64,000 bases of DNA from Bacillota bacterium (GTDB lineage: Bacteria > Bacillota > UBA4882 > UBA8346): positions 37,651-101,650 of the forward strand of contig JAAYHS010000144.1 in the NCBI GenBank assembly GCA_012735315.1, in the 5' to 3' direction. Positions 36,413 to 46,110 of the stretch are shown one piece after another (positions within the stretch are counted from its first letter, which is position 1; every line of letters starts with the position of its first letter). Made by a program: the position numbers and the translations under genes. The notes beneath the pieces are model-generated. The model saw only the letters and a program-made list of their open reading frames with translations, was not told the origin of the DNA and searched no databases.

Positions 36413-37333
36413 TTATCTTAAGTACCCTTCCAATAATGTTTTAATCGCTTCTTCCTCATCCAAACCGAAAGTCATTAATTTCATAATCTGTTCGCCGGAG
36501 AATTTCCCGATAGCGGCTTCGTGAGTCAACTCCGCTTCAGCGCTCTTGGCCCAAATCTCGGGCTGGGAGCGAATATCGGCCGCTCCCATGATGATTGAAT
36601 CGCAGGATAAATGGCCTTTGCATTTACCATAGCCGATTAAACTCGCTTTAAAAACCTGCAACGAGCGGTCTTGACCCACCGAACGCGTCAATACCTCGGC
36701 GCTGCTTCCCTCGCCTTGAAGATGAACAATGATTTCCGACTCGGCCCGTTGTTCTTCATGAGTCAATAACCGTTCATTCATCAGCAACCGGCTGTGGGGG
36801 CCCAGATAAACTTCGGTCTTCCGGACGGTATTGTCGACCCCTCGGATCTGGATCATTTCCAACTCGGCGACCGCTCCCTCCTCCAGATGGAGAATGGTTA
36901 CCGGGTTTAAAACCCGTTCCCCGGCGCCTCCGCCGGCGCCGTAATGTTTTTCAACATAACGAATCTTGGCGCCTTTGCGGAGATAAAATTCATGGATTCC
37001 GTCGTGCCGGCTTTTACCGGTGGAGGTATGGATGCCGCAACCGGCAACGATTAATATGTCGGAACCGGCGCCAACGTCGAAAGTATTATACACAACGTCA
37101 TGCAGATCCGGAACGGTTAAAATCACCGGTATATGTACCGATTGATCGACGGTTCCCGGTTCAATTACAATATCGATACCGGGCCGGTCCTCTTTAGGGA
37201 TGATCGTAATCCCGGCTTTGGACTCTCTCCCCAACGCCGCGCCATTTTTACGGATGTTATAAGCTCCCGGGGGAACGCTGTGCAAATCGGCGATCTCTTT
37301 TAACAACTCCCGGTCAAGGCTGTTGAGTTTCAT
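36413..37333 (-). CDS. sufB: SufB/SufD-family Fe-S cluster scaffold protein, short form
   Basis: A 306-residue SufBD protein. The beta-helix core contains DILIVAGCGIHTSTGKSRHD, a PVTILHLEEGAVAELEMIQI strand set and the conserved C-terminal SEAELTHEAAIGKFSGEQIMKLMTFGLDEEEA-type block (written here in parts: LTHEAAIGKFSGEQI, FGLDEEEA). It is shorter than canonical SufB and pairs only with SufC, which fits the minimal two-gene SMS-type systems of archaea and early bacteria. Its start overlaps sufC by 20 bases. Confidence 0.85.
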   Translation of the reverse strand: MKLNSLDRELLKEIADLHSVPPGAYNIRKNGAALGRESKAGITIIPKEDRPGIDIVIEPGTVDQSVHIPVILTVPDLHDVVYNTFDVGAGSDILIVAGCGIHTSTGKSRHDGIHEFYLRKGAKIRYVEKHYGAGGGAGERVLNPVTILHLEEGAVAELEMIQIRGVDNTVRKTEVYLGPHSRLLMNERLLTHEEQRAESEIIVHLQGEGSSAEVLTRSVGQDRSLQVFKASLIGYGKCKGHLSCDSIIMGAADIRSQPEIWAKSAEAELTHEAAIGKFSGEQIMKLMTFGLDEEEAIKTLLEGYLR

Positions 37334-38069
37334 AAAGCTCTTCCTCCCCCAGACAGATTTGACGCCAGCGGCACTCGATCCCTTCCTCGATCAAAGGCCG
37401 GATCTTTTCCATGTTGCCTCTTTCCTGAACTTTGCCCTCAGCCACCACGATAATTTCATCAGCCGCTTCTAAAAATTTTTCACTATGGGAAATGATGATC
37501 GTGGTCCGCTCCACAGCCTGGCGGTGCGAAGCGGTTACCAAATTCAACAATTGTTCAAATCCCCAAAGATCGACACCGGCTTCAGGTTCATCCAAGAGCG
37601 CCACTTTGGTTCGGCTCAACAACACCGAGGCGATCTCCAATCGTTTCATTTCCCCGCCGGAAAGGGAGTTATCGGCGCTTCTCGTTAGGTAGTTTTCAGG
37701 GCAAAGCCCGATACTGGCCATTATCCAATGCATCTGATTGACGGTAATCTCGGGGTTGGCCAGTTTTAAAAATTTTTCAACGGTGATTCCCTTAAACCGG
37801 GGCGGACTTTGAAAAGCATACCTAATCCCCAGTCGGCTGCGTTCCGTAATATTTAAACCGGTAATATCCGAGCCGTCAAAATAAATCTTTCCCGCCGACG
37901 GTGTATAGATACCCATAATCACTTTGGCGATTGAAGTCTTGCCGCCGCCGTTCGGTCCGGTAATCACATATAACTTCCCCGGTTCAAAGTCTAGGGAAAT
38001 ATCATGTAGAATCTCATTTTGATCCTCTGCTTGACCCAAGGTTAAACCGATATTTTTTATAGATAACAA
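37314..38069 (-). CDS. sufC: Fe-S cluster assembly ATPase SufC
   Basis: A 251-residue ABC-type ATPase. Walker A is ITGPNGGGKTSIAK (about residue 36), the signature is NSLSGGEMKRLEIA, Walker B is VALLDEPEAGVDLWG and the switch histidine lies in TIIISHSEKF. It powers conformational change of the SufB partner during cluster assembly. The TTG at 38069 gives the usual short N-terminus and has GGAG at eight bases; the GTG at 38078 directly abuts the ribosome site. It forms an operon with the overlapping sufB gene; sufS, sufU and sufE are absent. Confidence 0.92.
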   Translation of the reverse strand: MLSIKNIGLTLGQAEDQNEILHDISLDFEPGKLYVITGPNGGGKTSIAKVIMGIYTPSAGKIYFDGSDITGLNITERSRLGIRYAFQSPPRFKGITVEKFLKLANPEITVNQMHWIMASIGLCPENYLTRSADNSLSGGEMKRLEIASVLLSRTKVALLDEPEAGVDLWGFEQLLNLVTASHRQAVERTTIIISHSEKFLEAADEIIVVAEGKVQERGNMEKIRPLIEEGIECRWRQICLGEEELYETQQP

Positions 38070-38286
38070 TCTCCCCACTCCTTAACGGAAAAACTTGTCC
38101 CGATTTGTTTATAATTTTAACCGTGTTGAACATATTCGTGTTTTTTCACCGGTTTCCTTGTAGATCCGCCCCGAATCGTCAAGTCGGGCAAAACCAGCCG
38201 GCTTCTTTAATCTTTGACGAAGCGGCTTGAAAAATACCAAAGCCGGGCCGAAGGCTCCCCGTGGGTTATCCTTTACCGGTTTGAAT

Positions 38287-38312
38287 AAAAAAACCAGCCT
38301 CCGGTGCTGGTT
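38287..38312 (-). terminator. Terminator of the tRNA-Ser pair
   Basis: Minus strand AACCAGC, loop, GCTGGTT and a T run, just after tRNA-Ser(GGA). Confidence 0.8.
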
Positions 38313-38326
38313 AAGTTTTAAACAAA

Positions 38327-38414
38327 TGGCGGAGAGATAGGGATTCGAACCCTAGAGGCTGTTACACCTACACGCGCTCCAGGCGTGCGCCTTCAACCGC
38401 TCGGCCATCTCTCC
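38327..38414 (-). tRNA. trnS: tRNA-Ser (anticodon GGA)
   Basis: Eighty-eight bases with encoded CCA; the acceptor GGAGAGA pairs with TCTCTCC, the anticodon loop is CTGGAGC, and a long variable arm marks class II. The 3' end GCCA complements the TGGC of the serA T-box, and its anticodon reads the T-box specifier UCC. Confidence 0.96.
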
Positions 38415-38510
38415 TGATTATTGGATTGATACTGTTTGTCGGTCAAATTTCCGCCTCAATATTATAACAAAATTTATCGTTATATAAAAGCCTTTTTTAT
38501 TTACATTAAA

Positions 38511-38599
38511 TGGCGGAGAGAGCGAGATTCGAACTCGCGAGGGACGTAATCCCTACCCGCTTTCGAGGCGGGCGCCTTCAACCGCTCAGCCATCTCTCC
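38511..38599 (-). tRNA. trnS: tRNA-Ser (anticodon CGA)
   Basis: Eighty-nine bases with encoded CCA; acceptor GGAGAGA/TCTCTCC, anticodon loop CTCGAAA and a long variable arm. It lies 96 bases upstream of tRNA-Ser(GGA), with strong sequence similarity in the D-arm and acceptor. Confidence 0.96.
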
Positions 38600-38618
38600 G
38601 GGTTAAACCTAATCAGCT

Positions 38619-39128
38619 TTAACGGCGTTCTTTAAAAAAATCCCGCAACAGCCGACTGCATTCGGTTTCCAAAACTCCGCCGGTTACCGTCACTTGGTGA
38701 TTAAGACGTTTGTCTTGAAGGATATTCATTAAACTTCCGGCCGCCCCCGCTTTAGGATCCGCCGTTCCGTATACCAAACGCGCCGCTCGCGCCATTACTA
38801 TCGCTCCGGCGCACATGGGGCAGGGTTCCAAAGTCGTATAAATCGTAGCGCCCAAAAGCCGCCAATGTCTTTTGACCTTCGCCGCTGCGCGTAGAGCCAG
38901 TATTTCAGCGTGCGCGGTGGGGTCTCCGGTCGATTCCCGCAAATTATGAGCTTTGGCTATTATTTGACCGTCAACCACAATTACCGCTCCGATCGGGACT
39001 TCTCCCTCCCGGGCGGCAAGCTCCGCTTCCCGTAGCGCTACCCTCATGAAAATCAGATCGGACTCGGTTTGAAGCCCGGGAAGAACCGCCCCGCTCATCG
39101 GCAACACCAACATAATCTTATCATACAA
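38619..39128 (-). CDS. tadA: tRNA-specific adenosine deaminase
   Basis: A deaminase of up to 169 residues that converts A34 to inosine in tRNA-Arg. The zinc and catalytic motif HAEILALRAAAK and the second motif PCPMCAGAIVMARAARLVYG are intact, and GTADPKAGAAGSLMNIL follows as usual. A TTG at 39128 has AAGGGA at six bases; internal ATGs at 39098 and 39047 are alternatives that give a more standard N-terminus. It directly follows, or reads into, the tRNA-Ser pair, a common arrangement in Firmicutes. Confidence 0.93.
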   Translation of the reverse strand: MYDKIMLVLPMSGAVLPGLQTESDLIFMRVALREAELAAREGEVPIGAVIVVDGQIIAKAHNLRESTGDPTAHAEILALRAAAKVKRHWRLLGATIYTTLEPCPMCAGAIVMARAARLVYGTADPKAGAAGSLMNILQDKRLNHQVTVTGGVLETECSRLLRDFFKERR

Positions 39129-39287
39129 TATCGATCCCTTGCAAGGTGTGTTTAACTTAAATATTAGACTGATTTACCTAATCTTTATATTATTTGAAAA
39201 TTATAAAAATATAAGACCTGTCGGAGTGTTATTTAAAACCTGACCGAATTTATCAAATGCTTTCAAAATAACTTATTTTCTGCTCCA

Positions 39288-39316
39288 TTGCCATATTTTA
39301 TTGGTAATGGTATAAT
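39288..39316 (+). promoter_or_regulatory. Promoter of the diguanylate cyclase gene
   Basis: TTGCCA (39288-39293), 17-base spacer, TATAAT (39311-39316). The start codon is about 125 bases past the likely start site. The 320-base gap from 39129 holds nothing else recognised. Confidence 0.7.
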
Positions 39317-39448
39317 TTATATATATTTTAAGAGTATTTTTTAATTCCATTGAAACGGGTAGCTCTTCCATCCTTGAAATCTAATGAGCGCCTGAGATCT
39401 TAAAACGAAACGATCACCCTTTGAAACCAAGACCGAGGTGACAAAAGA

Positions 39449-40462
39449 ATGTCCCTTTTTTTGCATAAAGGCGTAGCCATCGGATTGAAAAAAAGCTTGC
39501 GGCAGATCAGAACGCTTCTGGTCCTCTCTCTGATTATCGGCTTATATTGTTTGGTAGACAGTAAATTAATGTTCTACTACTACCTTTGCTTAGCCTTGAG
39601 TATCATCACGCTGTTGCTTGATCACCAACGCCCCCAAAAAGCCCTGGCGGAAAGCTCCTTTAAACTCGCGGATTTATTGCTGATAGTCAGTTTAAATTCA
39701 TCTTTCGGAAGCGCCGTCATGATCACCGGGGCGCTTCAAAGCCCTTTAATGGTTATTCTTTTAATACCGGTGATCATTTTCACCGCCGAGTATGGGGCTA
39801 AAATCGGGTTGTGGAATTATTTGGGGTTATCCTTATTCATTCTGTATCTTTCAATCTCGGGGACGACGATTGTAACTCTAAAAAAATGCGCTTCTCCTTT
39901 GGCTTTTTTAGTCGTTGGCGGCGCATGTTATGCCGCCGTCAGCGCAATTTTTCAAATTTATAACCGTTTTCACCGTAAAACCGAACGCTTATTGACCCGC
40001 GATGAATTGACCGGCTTATATAACCGCCGTTTTCTCAAGGATACCGTTTCGAGGGAGATTAAAGCCGGAAGACCCTTTGGTTTTGTATTGATCGATATTA
40101 ATTATTTTAAATATTTCAATGATTACTGGGGTCATTCCGCCGGCGACAACCTGCTGATCACCATCGGCCGACTTCTTAATAAAAACGTGCGCCCCCAAGA
40201 CTTCGTCATCCGTCATTCAGGAGACGAATTTATTCTGTTATTGCCTGAATCCGACCCAAGCACGGTGGAAACGGTTCTCGATCGAATCATCCAGGCCGTG
40301 GAATCAACTAATTTCCCCGGTGAGGAGTGTTTTCCCAACCGTAAACTTTCGCTCGCTTACGGATTTGCCTTTTTCCCCGGCGAAGCCTCCAACTATCAAG
40401 ATTTATTTGCCGCCGCCGACAAAGCTCTTTACCGCTATAAAAGAGAAAGATTGGTAAATTAG
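39449..40462 (+). CDS. Membrane diguanylate cyclase (GGDEF domain)
   Basis: A 337-residue protein with about five to six membrane helices in the first 180 residues (LLVLSLIIGLYCLV, FYYYLCLALSIITLLL, VILLIPVIIF-like, YLGLSLFILYL) and a C-terminal GGDEF domain. The domain starts TRDELTGLYNRRFLKD; the active-site loop is SGDEF in place of GGDEF, which is often still active. An RPQD lying five residues before it matches the RxxD inhibitory I-site. It would make cyclic di-GMP from two GTP in response to an unknown membrane signal. GAGGTGA precedes the ATG. It converges on gyrB. Confidence 0.88.
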   Translation: MSLFLHKGVAIGLKKSLRQIRTLLVLSLIIGLYCLVDSKLMFYYYLCLALSIITLLLDHQRPQKALAESSFKLADLLLIVSLNSSFGSAVMITGALQSPLMVILLIPVIIFTAEYGAKIGLWNYLGLSLFILYLSISGTTIVTLKKCASPLAFLVVGGACYAAVSAIFQIYNRFHRKTERLLTRDELTGLYNRRFLKDTVSREIKAGRPFGFVLIDINYFKYFNDYWGHSAGDNLLITIGRLLNKNVRPQDFVIRHSGDEFILLLPESDPSTVETVLDRIIQAVESTNFPGEECFPNRKLSLAYGFAFFPGEASNYQDLFAAADKALYRYKRERLVN

Positions 40463-40508
40463 CGTTTCCGCCGGCGGTTTAGGATGCCTTCATGACTGCG
40501 GGCTTCCA

Positions 40509-42461
<1,953 letters not shown>

Positions 42462-42716
42462 CTACTCACTTAAATTATAAATAAAATTGGCCCTCTTTTT
42501 CAAAGTTAAGGTGGAAATCGGCGATAAATGAATTTTTTGATCGGTGATTATGATCGATTTGTAGGCTTCTTGATTATCTTTGGCGATAAAACCTTCTTCG
42601 TTGGCGGTTTTTAAAAATTCTTTCGATGTAGCGGCGCCTAAAACACTATCCGCGTTAAGAATGGCTACTATCCTTTTGGAATTAACCAAAGTATCCCCGC
42701 CTAAATGAATGAACAT
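42462..42716 (-). CDS. remB: Extracellular matrix regulator RemB-like protein (DUF370)
   Basis: An 84-residue member of the DUF370 family, called RemB (YaaB) in Bacillus, where it lies between recF and gyrB exactly as here. It starts MFIHLGGDTLVNSKRIVAIL and contains the KSIIITDQKIHLSPISTLTL ending typical of the group. RemA/RemB proteins regulate matrix and osmoprotection genes. The start has a GGAGGGA site. Confidence 0.92.
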   Translation of the reverse strand: MFIHLGGDTLVNSKRIVAILNADSVLGAATSKEFLKTANEEGFIAKDNQEAYKSIIITDQKIHLSPISTLTLKKRANFIYNLSE

Positions 42717-42758
42717 TGTTTCCCTCCTATAATTTCCGTTAAAACTTGATTTTTATAA

Positions 42759-43301
42759 TCATCCTTCACTTTGACAACAAGGACAATTCTGATATTCCCG
42801 GGAAATCGCGGTTTGACAAGTAGAACAGCGATGCCCTCCCTCGGCTAGAATTCGTTTTTGATTTCGGTAAAAAGCCGCGATTAATTTGGAAAATTGAACT
42901 CCTAAATCATCGTCTTTAAGAGTGTCTGAACATTTACGGATCAATTCTCTTTCCTTTTCAGTAAGTTCGTATGCGGGGTTGACTCCCGGATTAGGCTTCG
43001 GGTTAATCTTCACCGGGCCTATTTTTACTTTAATTCCTTTGATGACTTTACTGCCCAACACTTTACGGTAGCGCTTGAGGATATCCAAAGACAGCAATGA
43101 TACCTGATGGGCTAAAGACGGGTTTTCGGTTTGCAAGTATAAAAGACCGTTTCGATAACGAATAGCCTCCACTTTGTTCGCAATTTCCGGTCCGGCGATC
43201 CTCGGCCAGTAATATACGGATAATTCGCCTTTTAAGCGAGTCCATCCTCCGTTCCGGCGAAAAATGTTTTCGATAATAGCAGTAAAACTAGTTTGCGACA
43301 T
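42759..43301 (-). CDS. DUF721 (DciA-like) protein with a C-terminal zinc ribbon
   Basis: A 180-residue protein. The N-terminal part, RRNGGWTRLKGELSVYYWPRI then LYLQTENPSLAHQVSLLSLDILKRY, is the DUF721 fold; the related DciA helps load the replicative helicase in many bacteria. The C-terminus CSTCQTAISREYQNCPCC is a two-CxxC zinc ribbon that most DciA proteins lack. I chose the ATG at 43301, eight bases after GAGGTGA. It overlaps recF by 14 bases, so the two are coupled. Role in helicase loading is inferred from family and position. Confidence 0.75.
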   Translation of the reverse strand: MSQTSFTAIIENIFRRNGGWTRLKGELSVYYWPRIAGPEIANKVEAIRYRNGLLYLQTENPSLAHQVSLLSLDILKRYRKVLGSKVIKGIKVKIGPVKINPKPNPGVNPAYELTEKERELIRKCSDTLKDDDLGVQFSKLIAAFYRNQKRILAEGGHRCSTCQTAISREYQNCPCCQSEG

Positions 43302-44394
43302 AATGAACTTCACCTCGGTCAACCGCAAAAAAAGATGTTTGGCTGGCCTCAAACGGAAAATCGCGCTTGCTGGTAGAGGTTAAAAATGTCTGCGCCGAAT
43401 TGAGCAACATTTTTAACAGCTGTTGTTTGCGGTGATCATCAAATTCCGACATCACGTCGTCCAAAATGATTAACGGATACATACCGCGACTTTCTCTGAT
43501 TTTCTCCACTAAGCCCAGTTTTAAAGACAGCGCCGCGGTTCTTTGTTGTCCTTGCGATCCGAAAATTTTTAGCTCGGCCCGCGGTTCGATCGTTAGCAAG
43601 AGATCGTCCCGATGCGGTCCGACCAAGGTTAAGCCCCTTTGAAGTTCTTGTTGTTTTTGATTCCGGAGTTCTTCCTTAAAAATTCTTTTGATTTCCGCTT
43701 CATCATTGCCGATAGTCTGCTTATTAAAACTTATATACTCCAAATTAATCTCTTCTTTTGAACCGCTGATGCTTTGATGAGCTGTGATAATGTACGGCTT
43801 GACATCTTCGATTAAGGCGTTGCGGTAGACAATTACTTTGGTTCCCTTTTCAATCAACTGCTCGTCCCAGATTTCGAGCTCTTCTTTGTTGATAAACTCT
43901 TGTTTTAAGAGACGATTGCGTTGTTTTAACGTTTTATAATAGTTATAATAGATAAACCGATATTTCGGCTCGATTTGCGCTAAATATAAATCGATAAAAT
44001 CGCGGCGCTGTTGCGGTCCTCCTTTAACCAACTGTAAATCGTCGGGTCCGAAAATAACCACCGGTATTTTCCCAAAAACCGCGTCCTTTTTGACTATTTG
44101 GCCGTCAATTTTGATTCTTTTTTCATTAAGACCGATTCCGATTTCAATTTGGATTTGATAATCGTCTTCCCCAAAAATTCCTTTGCAAAAACTATGTTCC
44201 ATACCCCATTGAATTACTTCCGTTTCTTTTTTGGCCCGAAAAGGCTTGCCAATACAAAGTAGGGCGATGGCTTCTAAAAGATTGGTTTTTCCTTGGGCGT
44301 TTTCTCCAAAAAAAATATTGACCTGCTCGGAAAAATCCAGCTTTAGCCGGCAATAATTCCTGAAATTCTTCAATTCCAAATACTTCAGACGCAT
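43288..44394 (-). CDS. recF: DNA replication and repair protein RecF
   Basis: A 368-residue SMC-like ATPase. The N-terminus MRLKYLELKNFRNYCRLKL, Walker A FFGENAQGKTNLLEAI (about residue 29), signature LKIFGSQGQQRTAALSLKLG and Walker B YPLIILDDVMSEFD are complete. It loads RecA at gapped DNA with RecO and RecR. AAAGGAAAATA precedes the ATG. The upstream dnaN terminator suggests that recF has its own promoter in the 290-base gap. Confidence 0.96.
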   Translation of the reverse strand: MRLKYLELKNFRNYCRLKLDFSEQVNIFFGENAQGKTNLLEAIALLCIGKPFRAKKETEVIQWGMEHSFCKGIFGEDDYQIQIEIGIGLNEKRIKIDGQIVKKDAVFGKIPVVIFGPDDLQLVKGGPQQRRDFIDLYLAQIEPKYRFIYYNYYKTLKQRNRLLKQEFINKEELEIWDEQLIEKGTKVIVYRNALIEDVKPYIITAHQSISGSKEEINLEYISFNKQTIGNDEAEIKRIFKEELRNQKQQELQRGLTLVGPHRDDLLLTIEPRAELKIFGSQGQQRTAALSLKLGLVEKIRESRGMYPLIILDDVMSEFDDHRKQQLLKMLLNSAQTFLTSTSKRDFPFEASQTSFFAVDRGEVHYVAN

Positions 44395-44598
44395 TATTTT
44401 CCTTTATTTTTTGATTAATAATCTTTTCTCAAATCCAAGATCCATCTTTCCAAACCTTATTTTTCCATCTTAATCGCTAAGAAAAATTCTCTTCACTCAA
44501 AACCTATTCTTATTTCTTCATCTAAAAACTCTTTCCTGCTTTCCAAAGTAATTTAGTTTCTCATGATGAGAGAGGTTTATTTTGAATTCAAAAAATAT

Positions 44599-44627
44599 TT
44601 ATCCACTATATCCACTGTTTTTCCACA
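44599..44627. promoter_or_regulatory. Cluster of three DnaA-box-like sites between recF and dnaN
   Basis: TTATCCACT (44599-44607), ATATCCACT (44608-44616) and TTTTCCACA (44619-44627) lie in a row in one orientation. Each differs from TTATCCACA by one or two bases. The remaining part of the 367-base gap is A+T-rich. Confidence 0.5.
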
Positions 44628-44688
44628 ATTTTTTAAAGTTATTCCTATTCGGGTTTGATCCGATCTTTTTAATCATCTCACAAACTCT

Positions 44689-44713
44689 AAAAAAACCAGG
44701 ATTACCTGGTTTT
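44689..44713 (-). terminator. Terminator of dnaN
   Basis: Minus strand AACCAGG, loop TAAT, CCTGGTT and a T run, about 50 bases after the dnaN stop. Confidence 0.88.
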
Positions 44714-44761
44714 GAAAAACGATTCGTCGCTTCATTCTTGGTAAGATAAAATATGAAGCGA

Positions 44762-45859
44762 TCAATTCGCTAATTTTAACGGCATTACAATATAAAGATA
44801 ATCATTATTGCCGTTAATTTGTAAAAGCGCCGGTTTTTGTTCCTCGGTGTATTTAAAAACGACTTCTTCCGAATCAACCGCTTTCAAAAAATCCAATAAA
44901 AATCTCAGATTAAAGCCGATTTCAATTTCTTGCCCGCTAAAATCCGCCGGAATTTCTTCGTATGATTTTCCTTTATCCGGTTCTTTAGCGGTAATGACGG
45001 CTCCTTTCGCTGAAATATTCATCCGAATCGAATTGCTTACCAAAGAAGTTCTTTCCAACGCTTCAATCAATAAACTCCGGTTTAAAGATAATTCGCCTTT
45101 AAATTCCTTAGGCACCACTTGTTCATAACGAGGAAATTGCGCTTCCACCAGCCGCGAGGCGAAATTAACCCCCGCGCCGTTGATGCTGATTAGTTTTTCC
45201 CCGATAAAAATATCCAACGTCTCTTCAGGATTATTTCCGAAAATATTCGCGATCTCCCTCATAGCCCTAACCGGTACCAATACTGTTTTTTGAGTATCCG
45301 ATTTACTTGAAATATCTTTGACGGCCAACCGATTAACATCCGTAGCCACCAACCTTAACCGGTCCGGCTCGCTTTCCCATAAAATACTCGACAAAAAAGG
45401 ACGGGGATCTTCGGCAAGCGTAGCGTAAATCGTTTGTTTGATTGCTTCTTTTAAATTTTCGTTATTAACTTCAATTTTGGTTCCGTTTTGATAATCCGGG
45501 AAAGACGGGAATTCTTCAACCGGGAGCAAGGGTAATTGATACGATGAATGGCGGCACGTAATGGATACGGCCTTGGCAACCTCATCCATTTCTACCGTTA
45601 CCGCCGTTGGCGGTAAATGTTTGATGATTTCGACGAAAGTTTTTCCCGGTAAAACGATAACTCCCTCTCTTTCGATTTGAGGATTGGGAATATGAACTTC
45701 CACCGCGATTTCAAGGTCGGTGGCGACGCACCGTAAATAATCATCTTTGGTTTCGAGTAAAATCCCGGTCAAAATCGGCAAGGTAGACTTGACGGCAATA
45801 GCGCGCGCTACAATCTGTAAGTAACGTGATAAATCTTCTTGACTGCAAATAAATTTCAT
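44762..45859 (-). CDS. dnaN: DNA polymerase III sliding clamp (beta subunit)
   Basis: A 365-residue clamp of three similar domains. It starts MKFICSQEDLSRYLQIVARA and has the LPILTGILLE, VRAMREIANIFG and C-terminal NNDYLYIVMPLKL segments. The ring tethers polymerase to DNA. AGGGAGGG precedes the ATG. The 250 bases to dnaA hold the candidate unwinding region of the origin. Confidence 0.97.
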   Translation of the reverse strand: MKFICSQEDLSRYLQIVARAIAVKSTLPILTGILLETKDDYLRCVATDLEIAVEVHIPNPQIEREGVIVLPGKTFVEIIKHLPPTAVTVEMDEVAKAVSITCRHSSYQLPLLPVEEFPSFPDYQNGTKIEVNNENLKEAIKQTIYATLAEDPRPFLSSILWESEPDRLRLVATDVNRLAVKDISSKSDTQKTVLVPVRAMREIANIFGNNPEETLDIFIGEKLISINGAGVNFASRLVEAQFPRYEQVVPKEFKGELSLNRSLLIEALERTSLVSNSIRMNISAKGAVITAKEPDKGKSYEEIPADFSGQEIEIGFNLRFLLDFLKAVDSEEVVFKYTEEQKPALLQINGNNDYLYIVMPLKLAN

Positions 45860-45895
45860 TGAAAAAACCCTCCCTTTTCCCCAGATAAGAATGCT

Positions 45896-46035
45896 TTTAA
45901 TATTTATTAATAATTATATATATAAATAATAGTAGTTGTAGTGGCTGTTGATAATGTTAGCAAGAAAGGAAAAGGCCAGCTAGGAAAGGTTTTTGAAAAA
46001 ATAAAAACCTGTTGATAAAAACCGGGTTATCTACA
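45896..46035. other. Candidate DNA unwinding element with DnaA-trios and DnaA boxes (oriC, dnaA-dnaN part)
   Basis: An almost pure A/T stretch (45896-45930) is followed by TAG, TAG, TTG, TAG steps (45930-45941), a short GC patch, and DnaA-box-like sites TGTTGATAA (45946-45954 and 46010-46018) and TTATCTACA (46027-46035). Read from the box toward the A/T stretch the steps are 3'-GAT-type triplets, the order described for DnaA-trios in the Bacillus subtilis unwinding system. This is a reading of sequence only. Confidence 0.65.
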
Positions 46036-46110
46036 AAATAACAGAATTCACAGAATTAACACCAGCGCCGGCTTAAAAATATTAACAAGTAATTCATGGT
46101 TTTACCTCTT

